From Streptomyces sp. CB02414 (lineage in GTDB: Bacteria; Actinomycetota; Actinomycetes; Streptomycetales; Streptomycetaceae): DNA of 64,000 nt. Location of the stretch: assembly GCF_001905385.1 (NCBI RefSeq), contig NZ_LIPF01000006.1, positions 186,001 to 250,000 on the forward strand. The letters are read 5' to 3'. The position numbers were made by a program, and so were the translations under genes. Positions within the stretch are counted from its first letter, which is position 1; each line of letters opens with the position of its first letter. Shown here one piece after another: positions 33,206-41,271 of this stretch. A model generated the notes under the pieces. The model had not been told where the DNA came from. It made no database searches and was given only the letters and a program-made list of their open reading frames with translations.

Positions 33206-34186
33206 ATGCTCGGACACATGACGACGGACACTCCCGCCCGGCTCCTGACGCTCCTCTCCCTCCTCCAGACACCCCGCGAGTGGCCCGGCGGCGAACTCGC
33301 CGATCGGCTCGGCGTCTCCCGTCGCACGGTCCGGCGGGACATCGACCGGCTGCGTGAGCTGGGCTATCCCGTACAGGCGACCATGGGCGCCGACGGCGGT
33401 TACCGACTGGTGGCGGGCAAGGCGATGCCGCCGCTGGTGCTCGACGACGAGGAGGCGGTGGCCATCGCGGTCGGCCTGCGCGCCGGCGCCGGGCACGCGG
33501 TCGAGGGCGTGGACGAGGCGTCGGTGCGGGCGCTGGCCAAGCTGGAGCAGGTGCTGCCGTCGCGGCTGCGGCACCGGGTGGCCACGCTCCAGGCCGCGAC
33601 GACCCCGCTGACCAGTGGGGACGGGCCGAGTATCGCGACCGAGACGCTGACCGTGATGGCCTCCACGGTGGCGGGGCAGGAACGGCTGCGGTTCGCCTAC
33701 CGCGCGGCGGACGGCACCGAGTCGCGGCGCGTGACGGAGCCGTACCGGCTGGTCTCCACGGGACGCCGCTGGTACCTGGTCGCCTACGACCTCGACCGGG
33801 AGGACTGGCGGACGTTCCGGGTCGACCGGGTGAGCGAGCCGTTCGCGACCGGGGCACGGTTCGCTCCCCGTGAACTGCCGACCGGGAGCGCGGCGGAGTA
33901 CCTGCGGCGCTCGATGCAACGGCACGGCGACTCGTACGACATCGAGGTCACCTTCGCCGCGCCGCCCGAGGCGGTCGCCACACGGCTGCCGCAGTGGCTC
34001 GGGCCGCCGGAGCCGGCGGCCGACGGCACGTCGTGCGTACTGCGGGCGACCGTCTCCGACCCGGTGGACTGGATGGCGGTACGGCTCGCGATGGTGGGCC
34101 CCGACTTCCGCGTCCGGGAGCCGGCGGAACTGGTCGAGCGCGTACGGGAGCTGGGGACGCGGCTGCTCGGCGCGGCGGGCGGGTGA
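33206..34186 (+). CDS. WYL-domain (YafY-type) transcriptional regulator
   Basis: A 326-residue regulator. An N-terminal HTH (PARLLTLLSLLQ to LADRLGVSRRTVRRDIDRL) is followed by a WYL effector domain with YRLVSTGRRWYLVAYDLDREDW and a C-terminal WCX extension. WYL domains bind nucleic acids or small ligands. The start is chosen as ATG 33206, six bases after TATACA, implying a leaderless message; ATG 33218 is the alternative. It is divergent from the MFS exporter and probably controls it. Confidence 0.82.
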   Translation: MLGHMTTDTPARLLTLLSLLQTPREWPGGELADRLGVSRRTVRRDIDRLRELGYPVQATMGADGGYRLVAGKAMPPLVLDDEEAVAIAVGLRAGAGHAVEGVDEASVRALAKLEQVLPSRLRHRVATLQAATTPLTSGDGPSIATETLTVMASTVAGQERLRFAYRAADGTESRRVTEPYRLVSTGRRWYLVAYDLDREDWRTFRVDRVSEPFATGARFAPRELPTGSAAEYLRRSMQRHGDSYDIEVTFAAPPEAVATRLPQWLGPPEPAADGTSCVLRATVSDPVDWMAVRLAMVGPDFRVREPAELVERVRELGTRLLGAAGG

Positions 34187-34222
34187 CCGCCCTTCACGCA
34201 CCCGGCCGCCCCACCCCGCCCG

Positions 34223-34936
34223 CTATCCAGCAGCCCCGCTGCCCTCCCAGGCGAACGCCCGCAGCCCTGCCAGGTTTCGCAGCGCCGGCTCGACCGGGCT
34301 CCCGGCCCCCTCCGTGCCGTCCGCCCAGTGCTCCACCGCCACCCGCACCGCCGCGCCCGCCACCGCGGCCGCGAACCGCAGCTCCGGGGAGCCCGCCAGC
34401 CGCTCGGCAACGTTGTCGTCACCGTCGGACAGCCGCGCCGCCAGCACTCCCACCAGCCCGCGTTCGGCGATCATGCACACCTCCGCCCACACCTTCCGCA
34501 GCGCCGGGCTCGTCTCGGCCAGGCGGATCAGCGTGCGGGCCCACTCCCAGGACGGCGCCGACACCCCGGCGCCGGGCGTCAGGGTGTGCCGTACGGCGTG
34601 TGCCAGGGCGTCGGGCACGGACAGCTCCGGCGGGGCGGCGCGCACCGCGGCGGCCCAGCGCTCGGCGCCGAGGGCGTAGAGCGGGGCGACGGCCTCTTCC
34701 TTGGTCGCGAAGTAGCGGTAGAAGGTGCGCGGGGCGACTCCCGCGGCCCGGGCGATGTCCTCCGCCCGGGTCGCCCGCAGGCCCTGGCGCACGAAGAGGC
34801 CGGCCGCCGCGCGGGCGATCTCCATCCGGGTCGCGGCCTTGCGCCGCTCGGTCAGGGAAAGGGGCCCGGGACCTCCGGGACCGAGACCGGAATCGGACGG
34901 TTCGGATACGGAAGAGGACGGGATGGCGCTGCTCAC
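34223..34936 (-). CDS. TetR family regulator
   Basis: A 237-residue TetR protein. After a Ser/Gly/Pro-rich leader of about 28 residues, the HTH runs through TRMEIARAAAGLFVRQGL and the recognition helix APRTFYRYFATKEE. The C-terminal domain is helical and Ala-rich. The start is GTG 34936, six bases after TAGCCT (34948-34943 on the minus strand), again leaderless in appearance. No clear target gene is adjacent; the WYL gene converges with it. Confidence 0.85.
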   Translation of the reverse strand: MSSAIPSSSVSEPSDSGLGPGGPGPLSLTERRKAATRMEIARAAAGLFVRQGLRATRAEDIARAAGVAPRTFYRYFATKEEAVAPLYALGAERWAAAVRAAPPELSVPDALAHAVRHTLTPGAGVSAPSWEWARTLIRLAETSPALRKVWAEVCMIAERGLVGVLAARLSDGDDNVAERLAGSPELRFAAAVAGAAVRVAVEHWADGTEGAGSPVEPALRNLAGLRAFAWEGSGAAG

Positions 34937-35347
34937 TTCGGCAGGCTATGCCGCTGTGACAGAATCTGCCATTCGGCGGGTCACCCCGGGGTTCAGGTCC
35001 GGGGTGCCCCGCTGCGCGACGGTCCGGAAACATCCGGAAACGGAGGGAGCCGGGCTGCGGCGCCCCGGGGGGAGAGGCGCCGAGCCCGGCTCGGGAAAGT
35101 CCCGGCGCCGGGGGGAGTGCGTCGGGACGTGGTCCTGAAGGGGCGCGAGGCCCGGTCCGGGGCGGGTGCCCGGGGCCGGACCACTGGGCCCGGTGTTCTT
35201 GTTCCCGGCTCCCGCCGGTTAAAGCAGCGTTGTACGGCCATGTTTGCGCGGGGGTTCGGCCACCGGCGTACGCCCCACGCGTCACGTCACGCCCCCTCAT
35301 CACGGCGGGCGGATCACCTGCCCGCCACGCCGCGCTCGGGGTCCGCG
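34937..35347. other. 411-bp intergenic region without genes
   Basis: No frame has a ribosome-binding site plus coding-type composition. It holds the TetR promoter at the left end, a TCCGGAAAC(A/G) tandem pair (35023-35042), and the hrdD terminator hairpin near 35304. The middle (35060-35260) shows nothing recognisable. Confidence 0.6.
35304..35326 (-). terminator. hrdD terminator hairpin
   Basis: GGCGGGC-N9-GCCCGCC lies about 20 bases after the hrdD stop on the minus strand. The stem is GC-only and there is no U-tract. Confidence 0.6.
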
Positions 35348-36346
35348 CTACGCCGCGGCCTCGAAGCCGGTGTCGCGGGCCAGCTTCTTCAGCTCCAGCA
35401 GCGCGTGCTTCTCGATCTGCCGGATGCGCTCACGGGTGAGGCCGTGCTCCTTGCCGACCTCGGTCAGCGTACGCTCCCGGCCGTCGTCGATGCCGTACCG
35501 CATCTTGATGATGGAGGCCGTGCGCGGGTCGAGGCGGCCGATGAGGTCGTCCAGCTCCTCGCTGCGCAGCAGTGTCAGCACCGACTGCTCGGGCGACACG
35601 GCGGAGGTGTCCTCCAGCAGGTCGCCGAACTGGGTCTCGCCCTCGTCGTCCACCGACATGTTCAGCGAGACGGGGTCGCGGGCCCAGTCGAGGACGTCGG
35701 TGACGCGCTCCGGCGTCGAGCCGAGCTCGGCGGCGATCTCCGCGGGCTCCGGCTCGCGGCCGTGCTCCCGGTTGAACTCCCGCTGCACGCGCCGGATGCG
35801 GCCCAGCTCCTCCACCAGGTGGACGGGGAGCCGGATGGTGCGCGACTGGTCCGCGATGGAACGGGTGATGGCCTGACGGATCCACCAGGTGGCGTACGTC
35901 GAGAACTTGAAGCCCTTGCGGTAGTCGAACTTCTCGACCGCGCGGACCAGGCCCGCGTTGCCCTCCTGGATCAGGTCGAGGAGCGGCAGGCCGCTGCGCG
36001 GGTAGCGCCGGGCGACCGCCACGACCAGCCGGAGGTTGGAGCGGATGAAGACGTCCTTCGCCCGCTCGCTCTCGTCGATCAGGGCCTGGAGCTCCTCCCG
36101 GGTGGCGTCCGCCCCGGTCTCCTCGTAGCCTTCGAGGACCTGCCGCGCGAACACACCCGCCTCGATGGTCTGGGACAGCTCGACCTCCTTGGCGGCGTCG
36201 AGCAGCGGTGTCCGTGCGATCTCGTCGAGGTACATGCCGACCAGATCGCGGTCGGCGAGCTCGCCGCTGCCTGCGCGGACGCTGGTTGCCGCGTCGGCCG
36301 TCTCGCCGGTGGCGGACTTACGACGGGCGACGGCACGGGTTGCCAT
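35348..36346 (-). CDS. hrdD: RNA polymerase principal-like sigma factor HrdD
   Basis: A 332-residue group 2 sigma-70 factor. Region 1.2 has DLVGMYLDEIARTPLLDAA. Region 2 has NLRLVVAVARRYPRSGLPLLDLIQEGNAGL, with region 2.4 in FKFSTYATWWIRQAITR, and region 3 follows. Region 4 ends ERTLTEVGKEHGLTRERIRQIE. Sequence and length match Streptomyces HrdD, a non-essential relative of HrdB. The start is ATG 36346 with AAGGGAG upstream. A SigR-type promoter lies about 130 bp upstream. It is divergent from a PAT-like gene. Confidence 0.95.
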   Translation of the reverse strand: MATRAVARRKSATGETADAATSVRAGSGELADRDLVGMYLDEIARTPLLDAAKEVELSQTIEAGVFARQVLEGYEETGADATREELQALIDESERAKDVFIRSNLRLVVAVARRYPRSGLPLLDLIQEGNAGLVRAVEKFDYRKGFKFSTYATWWIRQAITRSIADQSRTIRLPVHLVEELGRIRRVQREFNREHGREPEPAEIAAELGSTPERVTDVLDWARDPVSLNMSVDDEGETQFGDLLEDTSAVSPEQSVLTLLRSEELDDLIGRLDPRTASIIKMRYGIDDGRERTLTEVGKEHGLTRERIRQIEKHALLELKKLARDTGFEAAA

Positions 36347-36478
36347 GCGTGCTCCCTTGCGATGGTGGTTCAGCGGGTGGTCCGGTGGACGTACGGCGTC
36401 TGAGGTTGTCTCCGGTCCCGGAACTGCGCTCCGGCCTCTCCCGGGACTCTCCTCGGGTGCCCTGCATCCGATGGAAAC

Positions 36479-36505
36479 AACGACTGGAATCCGGACAGAA
36501 TTCCC
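36479..36505 (-). promoter_or_regulatory. SigR-type promoter of hrdD
   Basis: On the minus strand GGGAAT (36505-36500) and GTT (36481-36479) are separated by exactly 18 bp, matching the consensus GGAAT-N18-GTT of the disulfide-stress sigma factor SigR. hrdD is an established SigR target in S. coelicolor. The leader is about 125 bp. Confidence 0.8.
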
Positions 36506-36565
36506 AACCCGCCCCCCGATTTTTCTGATCATGCAGTACCCTGTGCCGCCACACGAGGAGGCGTG

Positions 36566-37084
36566 ATGCCGGCGGGACGTACGGAGGTCCAGGTCAGGGC
36601 GGGAACCGAGGACGACCTCAAGGCCCTCACCGACCTCTACAACCACTACGTACGTGAGACGCCCACCACATTCGACACCGAGCCGTTCACCCCGGAAGAG
36701 CGCCGTCCTTGGCTGCTCTCCCACCCTGAAGACGGCCCGCACCGGCTGAGGGTTGCCACGGAGGCCGAGTCACAGGAAATCCTGGGGTACGCCACATCGA
36801 GCCCTTACCGCGCCAAGCCCGCCTACGGCACCTCGGTGGAGACCACGGTCTACGTCACCCCTGGCGCCGGCGGCCGGGGCATCGGCACCCTGCTCTACAC
36901 GTCCCTCTTCGAGGCCCTGGCCGGCGAGGACCTGCACCGCGCCTACGCGGGCATCGCCCAGCCGAACGAGGCCTCCGCCCGGCTGCACGAGCGCTTCGGC
37001 TTCCGGTACGTCGGCACGTACCGCGAGGTGGGCCGCAAGTTCGGCCGCTACTGGGACGTGGCCTGGTACGAGAAGCCGCTGTAG
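36566..37084 (+). CDS. GNAT acetyltransferase of the phosphinothricin/methionine sulfoximine type
   Basis: A 172-residue GNAT of the Bar/PAT group (VRAGTEDDLKALTDLYNHYV, SVETTVYVTPGAGGRGIGTLLY with the CoA loop GRGIGT, and FGFRYVGTYREVGRKFGRYWDVAWYE). These enzymes N-acetylate glutamine-synthetase inhibitors such as phosphinothricin or methionine sulfoximine, or related amines. The substrate here is not shown. ATG 36566 is chosen over GTG 36563 because GAGGAGG then has usual spacing. It is divergent from hrdD. Confidence 0.88.
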   Translation: MPAGRTEVQVRAGTEDDLKALTDLYNHYVRETPTTFDTEPFTPEERRPWLLSHPEDGPHRLRVATEAESQEILGYATSSPYRAKPAYGTSVETTVYVTPGAGGRGIGTLLYTSLFEALAGEDLHRAYAGIAQPNEASARLHERFGFRYVGTYREVGRKFGRYWDVAWYEKPL

Positions 37085-37102
37085 CCCCTCGGGGCGCGCG
37101 GC

Positions 37103-37888
37103 TCAGCCGAACTGCACCGACCGCTTGGCCAGCCCCATCCAGAACCCGTCGATCACGGACTCCCGCAGGGCCGGCTCACCGGCCGCGTCCGCCGCGCCCA
37201 TGGTCACGAACAGCGGGGCGAAGTGCTCGGTGCGCGGGTGGGCGAGCAGGCCCGCCGGGGACTTGCGGGTGAAGTCGAGCAGCGCGTCCACGTCACCGGC
37301 GTCCAGCGCGCGCCGGCCCCAGTCGTCGAACTCGGCCGACCAGGACGGGACACCGGCCTGGCGCAGCGCGGCCAGGTTGTGGGTGAAGAAGCCGGAACCG
37401 ATGATCAGCACGCCCTCGTCGCGCAGCGGCGCGAGCCTGCGGCCGGTCTCCATCAGCCGCTCCGGGTCGAGGGTCGGCATGGAGACCTGGAGGACGGGGA
37501 TGTCGGCGCCGGGGTACATCTCGACCAGCGGCACGTACGCGCCGTGGTCGAGTCCGCGGTCGGGCACGTCCTGCACCGGCGTACCGGGGGCGCGCAGCAG
37601 CTTGCGTACGGACTCGGCGAGCGCGGGGGCGCCGGGGGCCTCGTAGCGCACCCGGTAGTAGTGCTCGGGGAAGCCCCAGAAGTCGTAGACCAGGGGGACG
37701 GTCCGGGTGGCGCCGAGGGCGAGCGGGGCCTCCTCCCAGTGGGCGGAGACGACGAGGATCGCCTTGGGGCGGGGCAGTGCGGCGGCCCAGGCGGCCAGCT
37801 CGCCGGGCCAGACCGGGTCGTCGGCGAGGGGCGGCGCGCCGTGGCTCAGGTAGAGGGCGGGCATGCGCTCCTGGGCGGTGGCGGACAC
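37103..37888 (-). CDS. Class III extradiol dioxygenase (DOPA 4,5-dioxygenase/YgiD type)
   Basis: A 261-residue enzyme of the LigB superfamily that should cleave catechol rings with Fe(II) and O2. His ligands and motifs are LSHGAPP at the start, VSAHW, LDHGAYVPL, GSGFFTHN and EHFAPLFV. The family covers plant-type DOPA 4,5-dioxygenase and bacterial YgiD. GTG 37888 has AGGAGCC upstream. The divergent marR gene is 120 bp away, so its aromatic substrate is a likely effector of that regulator. Confidence 0.9.
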   Translation of the reverse strand: MSATAQERMPALYLSHGAPPLADDPVWPGELAAWAAALPRPKAILVVSAHWEEAPLALGATRTVPLVYDFWGFPEHYYRVRYEAPGAPALAESVRKLLRAPGTPVQDVPDRGLDHGAYVPLVEMYPGADIPVLQVSMPTLDPERLMETGRRLAPLRDEGVLIIGSGFFTHNLAALRQAGVPSWSAEFDDWGRRALDAGDVDALLDFTRKSPAGLLAHPRTEHFAPLFVTMGAADAAGEPALRESVIDGFWMGLAKRSVQFG

Positions 37889-37930
37889 GGGGCGGCTCCT
37901 GTTGCTCAGGTCACTCGGTTCACTCAGCTA

Positions 37931-37944
37931 CTTGAACTCTCAAG
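37931..37944. promoter_or_regulatory. Inverted repeat, first candidate MarR operator
   Basis: CTTGA-ACTC-TCAAG lies midway between the divergent dioxygenase and marR genes, about 45 bp from the dioxygenase start. It shares the TTGA/TCAA core with the second repeat. Confidence 0.5.
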
Positions 37945-37971
37945 CTTTTGCTCGCAGGCAAATCTAAGGGT

Positions 37972-37992
37972 TCCTTGTTTAAAATTCAAGGA
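37972..37992. promoter_or_regulatory. Inverted repeat, second candidate MarR operator
   Basis: TCCTTG-N9-CAAGGA overlaps TTGTTT (37975-37980), the probable -35 box of marR; TACCAT (37997-38002) is the -10 box 16 bp on. Occupation would repress marR itself. Confidence 0.55.
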
Positions 37993-38008
37993 CTCGTACC
38001 ATGGATAC

Positions 38009-38524
38009 ATGAACACGGCACCCATCCCGCCCTCCGCCGACGAGCCCCGCTGGCTCACCGCCGAGGAGCAGCGCGTCTGGCGTTCCTACATCGAGGCGGC
38101 CACCCTCCTGGAGGACCACCTCGACCGCCAGCTCCAGCGCGACGCGGGAATGCCGCACGTCTACTACGGACTGCTGGTCAAGCTCGCCGAGTCACCGCGG
38201 CGGCGGCTGCGGATGACGGAGCTGGCCCGGTACGCCAAGATCACCCGTTCCCGCCTCTCGCACGCGATCGCCCGCCTGGAGAAGAACGGCTGGGTGCGCC
38301 GCGAGGACTGCCCCTCCGACAAGCGGGGCCAGTTCGCCGTGCTCACGGAGGAGGGGTACGCGGTGCTGGGGCAGACCGCGCCGGGTCACGTGGAGGCCGT
38401 GCGCCAGGCCGTGTTCGACCGTCTCACGCCGGAACAGCAGAAGTCCCTCGGCGAGATCATGCGGATCGTCGCCGAGGGACTTCAGCCCCGCGAAGCGGGT
38501 GCGGACCTGCCCTGGCTGCGCTGA
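38009..38524 (+). CDS. MarR family regulator
   Basis: A 171-residue MarR protein with winged helix RLRMTELARYAKITRSRLSHAIARLEKNGWVRRED and the beta-wing CPSDKRGQFAVLTEEG. It is divergent from a ring-cleaving dioxygenase, which it probably controls in response to a phenolic compound. ATG 38009 lies six bases after TACCAT and has no ribosome-binding site, so a leaderless transcript is likely. Two inverted repeats lie upstream. Confidence 0.9.
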   Translation: MNTAPIPPSADEPRWLTAEEQRVWRSYIEAATLLEDHLDRQLQRDAGMPHVYYGLLVKLAESPRRRLRMTELARYAKITRSRLSHAIARLEKNGWVRREDCPSDKRGQFAVLTEEGYAVLGQTAPGHVEAVRQAVFDRLTPEQQKSLGEIMRIVAEGLQPREAGADLPWLR

Positions 38525-38549
38525 GCGCGGCCGGGGCAGGTCCTGGGAA

Positions 38550-38585
38550 CCGTGCGCGACGGGCGTCCCCTCCCCCCGCGCACGG
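38550..38585. terminator. Shared terminator between marR and the MFS gene
   Basis: CCGTGCGCG and CGCGCACGG enclose an 18-base loop between the convergent genes ending at 38524 and 38628. Confidence 0.55.
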
Positions 38586-38627
38586 ATGGAACAGGGGGCC
38601 CGAGGGGGTGTACCGCGTCCGGCGTCG

Positions 38628-40172
38628 TCAGTGGGCGACGACCGGCACCGGCAGCTCCTCCTCGGCCGCGTCGCCCGCACCGGACCCGGTGACGGCGGAA
38701 CCGCCCGGACGACCGGCGTTGATGAAGGTCAGGGCGATCACGGCCGCCGCGACCAGGATGCCGACGGCGAACCAGATCGCGCTGGTGTAGCCCTGCACCT
38801 GACCCTCCAGCTGGACCAGCTGCTGCTGGGACCGGGAGGCCGCACCGCCGATGTGGTCGGCGATGTAGGACGTGGTGGCCGAGGCGGCGATGGTGTTCAG
38901 CAGCGCCGTACCGATCGCGCCGCCCACCTGCTGCGAGGTGTTGACCATCGCCGAGGCGACACCGGCGTCCCGCGGCTCGACGCCCTGGGTGGCCATGGAC
39001 ATCGCCGGCATGAACGCCGTACCCATGCCGAGGCCGAGCAGCAGCATGCCGGGCAGCAGCACCGCGGCGTACGAGGTGTCGAGCTCCAGCTGGGTCAGCA
39101 GCAGCATGCCGACGGCGGCGACCAGGAAGCCGGGGCCCATCAGCAGCCGGGGGGCGACCCGGGTCATCAGGCGGGTGCCGATCTGCGTGGAGCCCGTGAT
39201 CATGCCCGCGATCATCGGCAGGAAGGCGAAGCCGGTCTTGACCGGCGAGTAGCCCTTCACGATCTGCAGGTAGTAGGTCAGGAAGAGGAACAGGCCGAAC
39301 ATCGCGATGATCGCCAGGCCCAGCGAGAGGTAGATCCCGCCCCGGTTGCGCTCGGTGATCACGCGCAGCGGCAGCAGCGGGGCCTTGACCCGGGACTCGA
39401 CGATCACGAAGGCCAGCAGCAGCACGGCCGAGCCGACGAACATGCCGACCGTCACCGCGTCGCTCCAGCCGTCGGACTCGGCGCGGGTGAAGCCGTAGAC
39501 GAGCGCGACCAGGCCCAGGGTGGACAGGATCACGCCGGGGACGTCGAGCGGCGAGCGGTTGCGGCCGCCCTTCGGCTCACGGATGACCAGGTACGCACCG
39601 GCCGCGGCGACCACGGCGAACGGGATGTTGACGAAGAACGTCCAGCGCCAGTTCAGGTACTCGGTGAGGAAACCGCCGAGGATCAGACCCACGGCACCGC
39701 CGCCACCGGCGATCGCACCGTAGATGCCGAACGCCTTGGCGCGCTCCTTGGCGTCCGTGAACATCACGGCGAGCAGGGAGAGCGCGGCGGGCGCGAGCAG
39801 GGCGCCGAAGACGCCCTGGAGGGCGCGGGAGCCGAACATCATGGCCTCGTTGGTGGCCGCACCGCCGAGCGCCGAGGCGACGGCGAAGCCGGCCAGGCCC
39901 ACGACGAAGGTGCGCTTGCGGCCCCACAGGTCGGCTATCCGGCCGCCGAACAGCAGCAGGCCGCCGAAGGCGAGGGCGTAGGCCGTGACGACCCACTGCC
40001 GGTTGCCGTCGGAGATGCCGAGGTCCTGCTGCGCGGAGGGCAGGGCGATGTTCACGATGGTGGCGTCGAGGACCACCATCAGCTGGGCGAGCGCGATGAA
40101 GACGAGCGCTTTCCAGCGTCCGGCGTCCGGGGCGTCGGTGACGCCGGAGGCCTTGACGGCTGTTTGAGACAT
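38628..40172 (-). CDS. MFS drug exporter (EmrB/DHA2 type)
   Basis: A 514-residue transporter of 14 predicted TM helices with LDATIVNIALPSAQ in TM1, GGRIADLWGRKRTF in loop 2-3 and the antiporter motif GGGAVGLILGGFLTE. ATG 40172 is preferred to the in-frame GTG 40184. A TetR gene lies upstream in the same direction, about 155 bp away, and is the probable regulator. Substrate unknown. Confidence 0.88.
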   Translation of the reverse strand: MSQTAVKASGVTDAPDAGRWKALVFIALAQLMVVLDATIVNIALPSAQQDLGISDGNRQWVVTAYALAFGGLLLFGGRIADLWGRKRTFVVGLAGFAVASALGGAATNEAMMFGSRALQGVFGALLAPAALSLLAVMFTDAKERAKAFGIYGAIAGGGGAVGLILGGFLTEYLNWRWTFFVNIPFAVVAAAGAYLVIREPKGGRNRSPLDVPGVILSTLGLVALVYGFTRAESDGWSDAVTVGMFVGSAVLLLAFVIVESRVKAPLLPLRVITERNRGGIYLSLGLAIIAMFGLFLFLTYYLQIVKGYSPVKTGFAFLPMIAGMITGSTQIGTRLMTRVAPRLLMGPGFLVAAVGMLLLTQLELDTSYAAVLLPGMLLLGLGMGTAFMPAMSMATQGVEPRDAGVASAMVNTSQQVGGAIGTALLNTIAASATTSYIADHIGGAASRSQQQLVQLEGQVQGYTSAIWFAVGILVAAAVIALTFINAGRPGGSAVTGSGAGDAAEEELPVPVVAH

Positions 40173-40261
40173 GGGGATACCCACTTCGGGACTTCGTGAC
40201 GGAAAAAAGGTGAGTAAAGGGACGGCTGAGACGCGGCCGGACGTGAGCTCGGCGAGGCCTT

Positions 40262-40335
40262 CGCGGAACTACTGGACGCGGAACTACTGGACGCGGACCC
40301 GGCGGTCGCGGAACTGGTGGCGCGGAACTACTGGT
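40262..40335. repeat. 15-bp tandem repeats reaching into the tetR 3' end
   Basis: Unit CGCGGAACTACTGGA occurs at 40262-40276 and 40277-40291. Diverged units follow at 40292-40306 and 40307-40320 (14 bp), and CGCGGAACTACTGGT at 40321-40335 overlaps the last codons and stop of tetR. Confidence 0.85.
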
Positions 40336-40999
40336 CGCAGGGCTGGCGCAGGTCCTCCATGGTCACGACCGCGCCCGGCAGGGCGGAGCGGGCCGGGGCC
40401 CGCAGCCCGTCCAGGAACAGTTGCAGGTGCCGGTGGACGAACCGGTCGGCGCTCAGGCACCCCGTACCGGCCGGGGGCCGGCTGAGCTGGGCCGCGGCGA
40501 TCATCAGATCCCCCACGCCCACATCGGTACGGAGCTGCCCGGCCGCCTTGGCCCGGTCCATGACCTCGGCGACGAGCCGCTCGCCCCGTTCACGCGCCGC
40601 TTCCAGATCGGGGTGGTGCTGGTCGAACGTGCTGGACACCATGGGGCACAGGGCGCTGATCCGCTCGTCGGCGGCGACGTGCACGAAGCGCTCCAGCGCC
40701 TCGAACGCGTCCCCGGTCTCCGCGAGCGCGAGCTCCGCCGCCCGTGCCGTACGGTCCATGACCGAGCAGACGACCTCGCGGACGAGGGCGTCGCGGTCGG
40801 GGAAGTTGCGGTACACCGTGGCGTTGCCGACGCCGGCGCGGCGGGCGACGTCGTCGAGCGGCACGTCGGGCCCGTGCTCCACGAACATCTCCCGGGCGGC
40901 GGTGACGATCCGCTCCCGGTTGCGCAGGGCGTCGGCGCGGGGCCGGGTCACCTTCTGGCGCTCGGGGGCTGCGGTCTGCACGGCGTACTCCTCGGACAT
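40328..40999 (-). CDS. TetR family regulator of the adjacent MFS gene
   Basis: A 223-residue TetR protein with HTH segments RIVTAAREMFVEHGPDVPLDDVARRAGVGNATVYRNFPDRDAL and a helical ligand domain with LERFVHVAADER (TetR_C, as in many MFS repressors). ATG 40999 is the start. The stop lies inside a 15-bp repeat array, and the frame after it remains open for about 45 codons (Ser/Ala-rich), so the C-terminus may vary between strains. Inverted repeats upstream (41024-41069) suggest autoregulation. The MFS gene follows. Confidence 0.88.
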   Translation of the reverse strand: MSEEYAVQTAAPERQKVTRPRADALRNRERIVTAAREMFVEHGPDVPLDDVARRAGVGNATVYRNFPDRDALVREVVCSVMDRTARAAELALAETGDAFEALERFVHVAADERISALCPMVSSTFDQHHPDLEAARERGERLVAEVMDRAKAAGQLRTDVGVGDLMIAAAQLSRPPAGTGCLSADRFVHRHLQLFLDGLRAPARSALPGAVVTMEDLRQPCDQ

Positions 41000-41023
41000 C
41001 GGGTGGGCGATCCGGGGAGGGAG

Positions 41024-41069
41024 TCCCCGTTTCGCTCGGACACATGGCTAAACGGGGAAACGATCCCCG
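41024..41069. promoter_or_regulatory. Nested inverted repeats upstream of tetR
   Basis: TCCCCGTTT (41024-41032) and AAACGGGGA (41050-41058) are 9-bp perfect arms 17 bp apart. The second arm also pairs locally as CGGGGA-AACGA-TCCCCG (41053-41069). They lie 25-70 bp before the TetR start, fitting TetR operators. Confidence 0.55.
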
Positions 41070-41271
41070 CTTATTTCCCACCCCCGGAGAAACATCCCGT
41101 GACCTGAGTCACACGCAGGAGCCGATACTCGCCCCGCCCTCCCCCGGTCGGCGGCTACCGGCGAGAAACCCACGATCGGCTCCTCCAGCGCGCGCCCGCC
41201 CACCCCTCGGCACAGGGTGAGCGCAAGGGTGCAGCCGGAGTCGGGCGGCTGCCGTGGTCCGGGAGGTCCGC

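Noticed and set aside
40262..40335. The 15-bp repeats as a CRISPR or iteron array
   Set aside because: The units are contiguous without spacers, are short, and coincide with codon-periodic DNA at a gene end.
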